From: Phallusia mammillata
Lineage: Eukaryota; Chordata; Ascidiacea; Phlebobranchia; Ascidiidae
NCBI GenBank assembly: GCA_003260075.1
Contig: QLIY01000364.1
Span: 82,325-146,324 of the forward strand
Direction of reading: 5' to 3'
DNA length: 64,000 nt
A program made the translations under genes and the position numbers. The notes under the pieces are model-generated. The model was given only the letters and a program-made list of their open reading frames with translations, made no database searches and had not been told where the DNA came from. Positions 1 through 10,100 of the stretch are shown piece by piece (positions within the stretch are counted from its first letter, which is position 1; each line of letters opens with the position of its first letter).

Positions 1-1318
1 GTCAACTCCAAGTTTACCGCTTGGCGGCATTACTCCAATGCCAAACATCTGCACACATACACAATTACACCGTACTGGTCACCTAATGGCTGTAAAAATG
101 CATTGCCACACACTTAAACATGTGTGTGTGTGTGGTGAAACCTCGATTTCATGGCCAAGAGTCAAATTTTGAATCGCCCCGTTTAAATGAGCTCAATGTT
201 TAGAAACAGTCAATAGTTTTTGTCAAGACGCTATAACGGAGAACAAAGATATAAGATTTTTTGTTCCATATGTGCTAAGGTTTTCGTGGTTGATATGAAT
301 TTGAAACTTTCACGTATTGTGGAAATAGTTTTTTTTTCCAAAAAAGTGTTATTTGCTTTATTCTCATTATTTTTATGGAACAAAAATTTTAATTTTGTTG
401 TTGAAAACTTTGAATTTAAATTTTGATTCAACAAAGTGATCTCGTTGCTTACCAAGACTCCACGCTTCCTTAGGTCCACAGAATCGAACTCTACGGGGTC
501 TTTCTCTGATGTTTGTCCATCAGTAATAATAATAATCACGTTTTTCGCATGAAGTCTGTCGCCCGTCGTTTCGTTAAATACCACATCTCGGGCATGACGT
601 AACGCCCGTCCCGTATAGGTGGCTGCAAATACACGGTTTCCAACAGTTAAATCCCCTCGTGATGCTTGCAAATTGTGCTTACCAGGAACCTATAGAGCTA
701 TTACGTATTTTTTGTCGTTTTCGGAACTTACATGAAGGCCTGTAATTCATTTTTCCGACCGCTTCCAAAAGGCCTTCGCCGTCTTCCGAGTAATCGTTGA
801 GAAGGATTTGGGATCTCTTGTTTGGCCGCAGACCGAAACTAAACACTGCAAATTGTGTCGCATCGGGTGATACTTCGAATGTCCTGCAATATTTTGTTTG
901 GTGAAAGAACATATAACTCGAACACTCAAATGTTGTTGTTGGAACTTGTAAGTGGGGTAGCTCTAACGTCTAGATGTCAGCGAAGGGGTGTGTTTTTTCA
1001 TGATTTTTATGGAAATAATTTCAAGGAAGCGAAGTTATTTGCAATCCTGTACAGTTTGAACCTTTTTGCCTGTTGTTGTTTTTGTATATATATATGGTCA
1101 TTTAAAAAGGTACATTTCGGGGGACACGCATAAGCGCAAAGTTTTCAGTTGCCTTATAAGTTATAAGTATGATGTGAGCTAAGGTACAGTGTGAACATTT
1201 GCTTACTTGATGATGCTTTGGGCAAAATTGATCATAATTGGCCAGTTAGATCTTCTTACTGACAATGATGAATCCAATATAATGCAAGCATCCATAAGCG
1301 CATGCGGTGGACACGACC
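1..1318 (-). other. Gene A von Willebrand factor A domain (four exons, last one cut)
   Basis: Exon 1207-1318 carries the first strand and MIDAS motif (MDACIILDSSLS). Exon 732-883 carries ATQFAVFSFG, and exon 453-622 carries TGRALRHARD and VIIIITDG. Exon 1-48 begins the next strand (MFGIGVMPPSG), matching [11 protein letters not shown] in gene B. All three metal-site elements are present. The C-terminal helices lie left of the window. Confidence 0.88.
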
Positions 1319-4300
1319 CTGCGTAAGCAAGATCACGGTCTGAAATTTGCTTTAAATGCGTTCAAAACGTCCTGCTAGTTACAAAAATCAATATAGTACA
1401 TGCGGCATACAGAAGGACTTACTCGCGCAGCACGGTTTTGGCTTATCCCACTTCGGTAGGGGATCTTGTTGTCTTTCGCACGTAAGGGTGTCGCTTTGAC
1501 GCGGATAAATCTCGTATTCCTCTTGTAGACAGTGGAAATTGCATTTCGACCCAAGGTAGAACTCATCGGTGCATTCAAATTCTCCAAGATTAATGCTTGG
1601 CACGGCGTCACAAAGCTTAGCTACCAGAAAAAAGTAAAATGGTTTGCTTTACAGTAGAATTCGTGTTATTAAGTGTGCTTTGTACTAACGTAAACATCTT
1701 GGAATGTCACCGTTCCAGTCAGCCAAGTTCCCTCTTTTCTGACACGTAACCATCTCGGGACCAGCCATATCGTATCCTTGATGTTTGACAAGAAAATGAA
1801 TATGTAAGCTGTTGCTGCCAGGCATGATATCTACTTTATAGAGCCTATTTGGTAATTGTATTTTTGTACCAACATTTTGACGTCCTTTACAGGTCGCCTT
1901 CATCAGGGTAAATAACNTCCTTAATGTTTGACAAGAAAATGAATATGTAAGCTGTTGCTGCCAGGCATGATATCTACTTTATAGAGCCTATTTGGTAATT
2001 GTATTTTTGTACCAACATTTTGACGTCCTTTACAGGTCGCCTTCATCAGGGTAAATAACACTGAATGTTCGTTTAGTTGTAATGTACCTCTTATTTGCCA
2101 TGCAATTTGGGTAGGAATAGGGTGCGTTTTTATATGTCTTGATACAAAAGAAATTCTTTCCATTGTGGGACATGGACATTAACATAATTCTTCTAAACAT
2201 TTGTCATTGAACACTACTTGGGCTTATGTTTTCTTACCTTCATCGCATTGGTAGTAACATTGCGCTCCAACTTCGGTGGGCGTTCTTCTAAAGTCACACG
2301 TTCGTTCGCCGTTCTTGGGTTGATGAAGGTAGGGACATTGCAGCACAACCGGCCCTGCAAACCATCAAGAAATTGTAACATTTTGCAGGTTTCATGTTGT
2401 CCATCAATTGATACTATGAGATGAAATCAAAATGCCTGCCAACGCCATCAGCAATGTATGAAGACCTATGGACATACGATATAGGTTTTGTGTGCTTAAC
2501 AGTAGGTACCTCGACATGACACCGCTGGTCCGTTACAGAAGCTTGTCAAACAGCAACATCTACAAACTGAACTTGGGGCTCGTGTGTTGCATTGGGATGG
2601 AAACCACGCCGGTCTTGGATTCTATGTTGAAAAAAGGCGTAACTTGTAATAAATCTCTCGATTGTAGTTTGAGATGTATGATTAGTATGAAATCTTAAAA
2701 ACGTTGCATGCCAACGGTATTATTCATACCACAGGTGATGCCCAGGGCTAGAAATTCCAATTTACAACGAACCCACTTGGTTCTGCACTAATTAAACGCC
2801 AATGTTTAGTGTTTATATGAATGAAAAACATGAAGCGCACATTTCAAACATTACATTGGCATAAAATCGCTTTGTTGTTTTGATGCTAAGCCTGCATTGT
2901 CAGTGTGTAAAGTTTGCGGTTGTGTAACACTCAAACTGACATTTTAACATTCGATTTAATTCTGCTCGGCAGAAAATAATTTCTAGCGATTCTGGTGAAC
3001 GTGCAGCCCGTCAACCTATCAACCGCAAACTAAGTGTTTTTGTTAAACTAAAACTTTCAATCGGTTTGTTGGATTGGTACAGGTCATAAGGTTATTTTTT
3101 TTCTGATTTTTGAAAAAAATCCGCTGAAACTAATAAAGAGGGCTTAGACCTTTCGCCCAAGGAAACTGTAACAAATTAACAAAACAGATGCTCATGGGCG
3201 TTTATTGTCTTTCGAGGTAAATTAAATAAGCTGATATTTGCTTTTATTATGGCATGTACTTGAAAAAAGTTGTTTCCGCATGCGTTTGCTTGCTTGCACG
3301 TTTTGGTGATAAATCGTCGATAACCGCTTCTTCTCACTTCGTTTTGGCAAGCTTCCTGCAAAAGTCAAAACTAGTTAATGACGCACAGTTTTAATTGTCA
3401 TTTAACGGCATGGAAAATAGGTATGTTCCAGCGCACGTTTTTGCAATTAATTTTTCAGATTTCTTTGTTAGAATGATAGTAGATTTTTTGATGAAAATAA
3501 CGGCCCAAATAGACGTAAAAACGACATGCTTTATTGTTCAAACGTTTCACTTTTTGCTGTTATTTTCATCATTAAACTTATAATTAGATGCGTACATAGC
3601 GTTCCAATAATAGATTTGTATTCCCAAATTCGCTACGCAGTTTCGGGAATTGTAAATATTCACCTAACTTCGTAATGCGTCTTCTATACTTCTTGGGCTA
3701 TGATGTGACTTGCTTGACATAATTAAATCGTGTTGCCACCAAGCAAGTGTATGTTGTGGATGTCTTGCACGAGTAGGCGGTTTCGCGTTAGTCATTACAA
3801 TACTACACCAATTCGTGGCGTACATGTGCCAGGTATAAATTTGGGTAACAAACATTGCCAGAATGTTTTAATAACAGTTGCTGTCTGCCTAAAGATGGTT
3901 TATCGTTAAAGTTTGTTCCGACGTGGTTAAAAAAACATATAAATTTATCATAGATTTTCTTCCCTTTATTATATTATGTGGTTTTTAATAAAATGAACAC
4001 AGTTATGTTACAAACACGGCACATACCTCGTTTTGAGCGCATTTCTTTATCCTTCCAAAAATAATACAGTGTCTGTTGGTTGGCTGATTTTCGCAAACGA
4101 AGCAATTGATACCTGCAAATAACTTGAATAAGAATTGTACGTATTCAAGTAGGTATAAACTTAAATAAGATTAGTAAGTATATACATGTAGTTAAAACAG
4201 TTTGTTTTTGGTTCAAACTTTAACAGACGTAGTAAATAAGTTTCGTAGAAAAAGAATATGCTCAAAATTAGATAACTGCAATGTGATTGTATTTTTCCAA

Positions 4301-4534
4301 TACTCTTTAAAGTTACAATTCGGTGTGTAATGTCGATCAAAAAAAGATCGGAAACAAAGAACATAACACACTTATTGTTTTTTCGTCAAACTTTACGGTT
4401 TAGCGTCAATTTTAACATTGCACTAAAATAATCACTTTACCGCGCAGCAATACACACGAACGCAATTAGCAAAGCTTACCTGCAGTACAATGTGTCAACC
4501 ATGCTAAACTCAGTAAAAGAATCAGAAACCTCAT
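1..4534 (-). CDS. Gene A: secreted Ly6/uPAR - two sushi (CCP) - vWA protein, 3' end beyond window
   Basis: Eleven exons on the minus strand, in order: 4480-4534, 4027-4112, 3260-3355, 2510-2621, 2238-2354, 1690-1776, 1423-1620, 1207-1318, 732-883, 453-622, and 1-48, which runs off the edge. Every junction has GT-AG ends and the phases add up (1,0,0,1,1,1,1,2,1,0). The ATG at 4534 opens a hydrophobic signal peptide (MRFLILLLSLAWLTHCTA). Next come a Ly6/uPAR domain ending RCCCLTSFCN, one CCP split over two exons, one CCP on a single exon ending KPCC, and a vWA domain. The vWA has an intact MIDAS: DSSLS, the Thr in TYTGRAL, and ITDG. The product should be secreted, and the vWA should bind a ligand through a metal ion. 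Gene B downstream in the window is a tandem paralogue with equal or similar exon sizes. Function is unknown; this is a reconstruction without transcript support. Confidence 0.85.
1423..2354 (-). other. Gene A CCP (sushi) domains 1 and 2
   Basis: CCP 1 is built from exons 2238-2354 (Cys 1-3, ending YYQCDEG) and 1690-1776 (GYDMAGPEMVTC then DIPRC). CCP 2 lies on exon 1423-1620: LCDAVPSINLGEFEC, then CNFHC, then a Trp followed by KPCC. The doubled Cys at the end of CCP 2 recurs in the last CCP of gene B, so this module just before the vWA domain is ancestral to both genes. Confidence 0.8.
1777..2057. repeat. Assembly join: exact local duplication around a single n (1918)
   Basis: About 130 bases ending just before the n are repeated immediately after it. 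The repeat includes the intron sequence upstream of the gene A 1690-1776 exon. A single n between identical flanks is the mark of two contigs that overlap but were not merged. The duplication is probably not real. Confidence 0.85.
2510..4112 (-). other. Gene A Ly6/uPAR three-finger domain (three exons)
   Basis: The exons at 4027-4112, 3260-3355 and 2510-2621 together give the Ly6/uPAR cysteine pattern. It starts INCFVCENQ, has EACQNEV and CKQANACGNN in the middle, and ends with a CCC cluster followed by CN, the hallmark end of the fold. Exon lengths (86, 96 and 112 nt) match the gene B exons (86, 96 and 118 nt). No hydrophobic tail for a GPI anchor follows, because the reading frame continues into a CCP domain, so the domain is internal rather than membrane-anchored. 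Confidence 0.85.
3490..3550 (-). repeat. Dispersed repeat tail, copy 1
   Basis: Read on the minus strand this is GAAACGT, a few bases, then AACAATAAAGCATGTCG and a segment ending in GGCCGTTAT. Nearly the same sequence occurs on the plus strand around 16493-16551. It looks like the end of a retroelement or other dispersed repeat inside an intron of gene A; the family is not identified. Confidence 0.5.
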
Positions 4535-4639
4535 GATGGCTTTTTATTATCAATGTCACTGCTCAGTGCTTCTCTAGGCTGTAATCCGCCCTTCTGAGGG
4601 TTTGACTTGAATCCATGTAGACCAAGAGATGGTGCAGCA

Positions 4640-4648
4640 CGTATTTAA
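4640..4648 (-). promoter_or_regulatory. Possible TATA-like element of gene A
   Basis: On the minus strand TTTAAATAC lies about 105 bases before the gene A start codon. It is a weak match to a TATA box. The spacing would allow a short 5' untranslated region. Confidence 0.3.
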
Positions 4649-5915
4649 AGCCATGCGCACGCTTGCTTGGCGGCGCATGATTGCCGAAATGACGTCAAGT
4701 TTTTTTGATATCGTTTTCAATTTCGTAACTGCTAAGCTTCCTTATCCACTTTAACGATAAAACGTTAAAGCTAGTATTCTTCAATCTTTTTTCTTAATTT
4801 TGTGTTTACTTGTATAGGCCTAATGGAAAAGGCTGCTCTTCGTAGGCATTGTGCCAAATATACAGTGCTTTTGGTAGACATTACTAAAAGTTTATTGGCT
4901 TTTTTGGATGGAATGTGAAGTTTGGACCGTGTGGTTGGATAATTTTTGTTTTTGCGTCATTAGGCTCTCCCACTAATAGCAACACGATGATGTTGGCAAA
5001 CCAATACAATGTTGGAAATTACTTTAGCAATACACTGTTCTAAATGCAAATTTACACAAACAGCGTGTTGCATGCAGGCGTATAAAGTATGTGCACGAAT
5101 TGGCAATGTTCTTTGGTCGCTTTGCATTTGCGTGATGGTTGTAATTATGCAGTTTGACATAAAAAATCAGTCAATTAGTCAGATCAATTAAACAGTAAAG
5201 TATGTCGTTTGATCCCGAAGCAGTCACCTTGCTTATTTGCAAGCGAGCGACGATATTTATGATACGTTTGATCTTATTACAGTGTATTTTTACTTAAAAG
5301 ATTTTGTGTAAATAGTTATCTTCCTAAAACCAATTTGGTTAGCTTTTTTAGGTTTTCTTTGCAACGATCATGCGCTGTTGGTCAATGTGGCACTACTTTA
5401 GCCCCCGCGACTCAAAGACGCCTCTGAGTGTACATGAAACCTAGAACAGCCATGAACTGTAAAGCATATGTTTTTCAAATCCAAGTTTTACGTGCGACAC
5501 CTTACATTACTAAATATTTCGTCGTTAAAAACAGTAGCCTGTCAAGAAAGTTTGATATTTTTTTAGCTCTCTGCGGCATGTAAATTAAAAGCCAAAAAAA
5601 TAAAATGTGCCGCAAAACTATTAAATCCCAGCTCCTGTTTAAAGCGTCGTGGAAAATTTTGTGATATAAATCATTATTCAGTGAGCGGTGCTGATCGTTG
5701 ACATATGGTTCGTTAGTTTTGACAGTTTTTTTAAGTTAAAATGCGCTCTTAATCTATATGAAGTTGTTGTTTTGTTGTTTTATACTATGGATTGCAAGCG
5801 TATACTGTGAATTTCTACTTTTAAATATGGTTAGCTAAATCTTTTTAAGTTTAACGCCTTAGGCTGCTGCAATTTTGTTGAAACAAAGCATAGGATAGAT
5901 CTTCAATACATAGAT

Positions 5916-5921
5916 TTTATT
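5916..5921 (-). terminator. Candidate polyadenylation signal of gene B
   Basis: AATAAA on the minus strand, about 255 bases after the TAA stop of gene B. Such hexamers occur by chance in AT-rich DNA, so this is only a candidate. Confidence 0.35.
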
Positions 5922-6175
5922 TGTTTGAAAAACACCGACATCAAATAATTGCTAATATGTTTTGGCAAGAGGCGATTTCTTTGTCTAATATAGATACATG
6001 TACGCAAAAAGAGGAAGGCAGCTCAGCTTGAGCATTCTCAACACCGCTTTAAAAAAAACACCGCGAAAAATGCACATAACTTAGAATAGGCTCTATGCTT
6101 TGGCGGCGAAAAAAGATGTACACCTCAAATATATTAGTGCGTTATGGTTGTAAATTGATTCCCTTGGTAAACGCT

Positions 6176-7108
6176 TTAACCGGCAAGTTCAGCCTCATCG
6201 TGCTCATGAGCGTCGAAGCAAGGGTCACCACAAATCTGTGTGGCAAGCTGGGACGAAAGCGATTCACCAAGATCGGCGAAACTTCCCTCAGCGATGAGAA
6301 GCCTGCTTGGGTCTCCGGCGATTTCGTTCAACTGGTCTAAATCAAGGGCGCCTACTGGGGGTTCGATTCCAAGTGCGTATGTCTGCACGAAAAATGCCCG
6401 TTAGTCCTGTGATATAATTGCTTATACTCTGTTTGAGAGGTATCTTACCAATGCACCATCGGCACGAAGTTGGTTTGAAATTGCTCCGACATCATCCTGA
6501 GAGCGACCGTCAGTGATAACCAGTACAACGTTCTTGACGCCGGGCCTGTCTCCATTTGCCTCTGTGAAGATTACGTCACGGGTGTAGTTGAGCGCCTGTC
6601 CAGTACGAGTACCTGTGTACAAAAATTGATGTTGTATTAACAATATAATGTATTTTTTAAATTTGAATTGTTTTTTCTGTGCTTACCGGATCCATCGTAA
6701 GGGATTTCACCAAATTTAGCAATGAAGTCTTCAATGTTATCGAAATCGTTTAGAAGAATCTGAGAGGCAGTGTCTACAGCCCTGTTGTATCTGTACACGG
6801 AAAGTCTAGCCGAATCCGGAGCAAGGATATATTTTCTGTGAAATAAAGCTATTTGTTAGATTGGTGTTGTAAACTGTTCCGATACTAAAAGGAATCAAAT
6901 GATTGAGAAAAATAATTGTAAAAATCTTTTTTTTCAATTGGTTACTTTTCATGTAGACGTATTAGGTAACTTTTTATACTTTGTCTTTGCACTTACTCGA
7001 GGACGGTCCTGACGAAGTCTTGCATGATTGGCCAGTTATCAATTCCGATAGATGACGATGAATCCAGAATAAAGACGGCGTCCATCAAAGCATATGGAGG
7101 ACAGTCTC
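6176..7108 (-). other. Gene B vWA domain and C-terminal tail
   Basis: Exons 6997-7108 ([14 protein letters not shown]), 6687-6835 ([10 protein letters not shown]), 6449-6612 ([21 protein letters not shown]) and 6176-6382 ([11 protein letters not shown]) make a full vWA fold. MIDAS Asp, Ser, Ser, Thr and Asp are all present, so metal-dependent ligand binding is expected. The tail after the last helix ([14 protein letters not shown]) is short and acidic. The four-exon split is the same in gene A. Confidence 0.9.
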
Positions 7109-10100
7109 CTGCAAACGAACAAATAAGGTTAACTCGGTTTGGTAATTTTTTGGAGCACAAACTGTGTCGCTTTATGCAACTATTACTTCAACGGAAGCGA
7201 CACGTGCTTCAGGGATGATTGCAAGATAACTATAACTTACTTGCGCAGCATGGTTTGGGCACAGTCCATGCGGTATCGTTAAGGCAAATGTTCTGATCCC
7301 GGCCTGGTGGGTAGATTTCATATCCCTCTCCAGTGCACTCGAAAGTACATGTCGATGTGGCGAAATTGTCATTGCTGCATGAATAGTTTCCATGAAGGAG
7401 AGTTCCTTGGTCAGGGCATTCGTTGGCTGTTGCAATACAAGAAAAAATTTGCTGCAAATCATCCGACCAAACAACACCTTTTTTACTAACAACTTAAGTT
7501 TCGCGAATTTTATGTGGAAGGGAAAAAAACTTGGCAGCATCGAAAATCATGCATTCACTGTAATGTTTTTTATTTGTTCCAGTTTTATGGTTGTAATGTG
7601 TAAAAATAATATTTGGGTATTTATTTTATTACATTTACATGCCCTAATTGCTTACGTTGGCAAATTGGAGCTTCGTTGTCCCAGATGAGGTTTCCTTCAT
7701 TTGGCTCAACACAATTGGTGTAAAGGGGTCCAACACGTGTGTGGAATGGATCGCAACCGAACTCGCACTCAGAACCAAGGAAGTTGCCGTCGGTACAAAC
7801 ACGGAAGCCATTTTCTGGTGCTGCTGGTGGAGTGCCACATGTTTTACCTGAAATTAGTGTAACATATGTTGTTTAGTTGAAATCCTTGCTCCTGTGTGAA
7901 CCTAGGAAGACATGCACATGCTTAAGAGTTGCAAGAAATAGGATGTTCAAGTCGACAAACACTTGCTTGTCGACTCGCCAAGCGGTAGGAATATAGAAAC
8001 AACGAGAAGGGAAAAGTACGTGGCTGCTATATCAAATATGATATAGAAACCTGTAAATAATAAATGTCAACAAGATTTGTTGCGTACAGAAGTTCAGTAT
8101 GATGAAAAGCTAAAGATCCGACGCAAACGTTTGCGTCGGTTATGTTTGCAAGATTCCGGCGTTTCGCCTGGGGAAAGAAAGCAAAGGAAAAGCCATGCGC
8201 TTTTCCCAAAGTCCTGTAATAAAAAATAAGCAAAGAAACATGCCTAAGTTGGAAAAGTTCATCCAACTTGCAAAGGTATTTGAAGAAAAATGTTATGCGT
8301 TTCATAACCAAAGCATATGGATAATAGGCAAAGCTTAAAAAAGTCATTCCAAGAGGCAAGTGATTTGTTTTGGAGAAGAGCCCATCGTCTTACGTTCACA
8401 AGTAGCTGACGGTTGGCTCCAAACTCCAAAAGTGTCGCCATTTCCGTCATCTAGGCAGATGGTAGAGGGGCTACCGCCGAGGGTATAGCCTTCATCGCAG
8501 GTAAACGTACACTGACTGTTTATGCTATTGCCTGCATCGCAGGAAACCAAACCGTTGAGGGGATTGGTCTGCTCCGGCAAACAGACGATCGCTGCAGGAG
8601 AGCAATAATACTAAGTTTACTGGCCTGGTCGTTTGGTGAATGCACGAGCAGTGCAAACTTACGTTCACAGGTTGGCGAAGGATCGCTCCATACACCCAAG
8701 GCATCGCCGTTTCCGTCGTCTAAGCAAGTAACTACAGGTGCACCGACCCTCGCAAAGCCAGCGTCACAAGTGAATGTACAATCGGCATCAACAATGTTAC
8801 CGTTGGGACAGTCAACCAAGCCGTTTGTGGGGTTGCTCAGTGGCGGGAGACACACAATCGCTATGTTAAACAATTGGGATTTAATATGACTATGAAAGTA
8901 CCGGGGAATTGACTGGTCAAGATAACCTACGTTCACAAACGGGGGCAGGGTCAGTCCAAACACCATTGGTGTCATCGTTGATATCATCTAAGCAAGTAAT
9001 AGAGTCTGCACCAATCAAGGCGTAGCCAGGTTCACACTGGAATGTGCAAACGCTGGTAGCTAAGACTCCGAGACTACAATCCACTGTGCCGAATGTCGGG
9101 TCTTGTTGGATGGTGCATACAACGGCTAAAAGAAGGAAACGATTTTTGAAACACGTTTCGACGAAATCGAACTGTGTAATTCAAAAAGAATTAGAGAAAA
9201 CCTACGGGAGCAAGTGGGGGGAACGTCAGACCATGTTCCCACAGCATCACCATTGCCATCATCGTTACAGATAAGTTGCGGTGCGCCTTCGAGGAAGTAG
9301 TTGGCATCGCAAACGTAATTGCACGAACTGCCAACGGTGTTGTCCCCGCAAGTAACCGTGCCGAAGGGAATGTCCGATTGTGCAGGACAAAGGATAACTG
9401 TGCACAGATGTTGGCGATAAACAAGGTGTCCAATCGTTTCGAAACATTATCGTTCTTCTTTGTGTTTTTATAGTAGAACGAGTAGGGCAATTTACTTACG
9501 CCTTCTTGCTTGTGTTCTCGATAGATAGACCCACGGACAAGGACACCTAGTAAACTACTCTTTACAAAGCATGCAACACTACTCAAGAGATCTAATTGAA
9601 CGTCGACATATTTGCCTCCATAACTAAAATTGGCTACGGTACAGAGAGATCACATATGATGGTGTCGTCATGCCATGAAATACTTACGTTCGCAGGTTGG
9701 TGCTGGGGAGCTCCAGACACCCAAAGCATCACCGTTGCCATCGTCCAAGCAGGTAGAGCGGGGGACTCCTGACATACTGTAACCCTCGTCACATGTGAAG
9801 TCACAGTCGCTGGTCTCTCGGTCATCGTTGCTGCAGCTAACAGCGCCGTTGAGTGGGTCGGTGTGAGGAGGTTCGCAGACAATCGCTATAGTTTAAACCA
9901 AAAATGTAATTTGCTTGGGATCTCGTAGGAAAAAGAAAATTATGACGAGAAATGCTATTAAGCGGGGACCTAAAAAAGACCTAAAGCAAGTGGAGACATC
10001 TTACGTTGGCAGATAGGGGCTGGTGCGGACCAAACACCCGCTGTATCACCATTTCCATCGTCGAGACAGGTTGGTTCGGGTTCGCCAAGAAGAGCATAGG

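Larger units (their letters stand above)
4535..6175. other. Intergenic region between genes B and A
   Basis: About 1.6 kb of AT-rich sequence between the stop of gene B and the start of gene A, both on the minus strand. It should hold the gene B 3' untranslated region and the gene A promoter. I see no further coding exons; the reading frames here are short and lack recognisable motifs. Confidence 0.6.
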
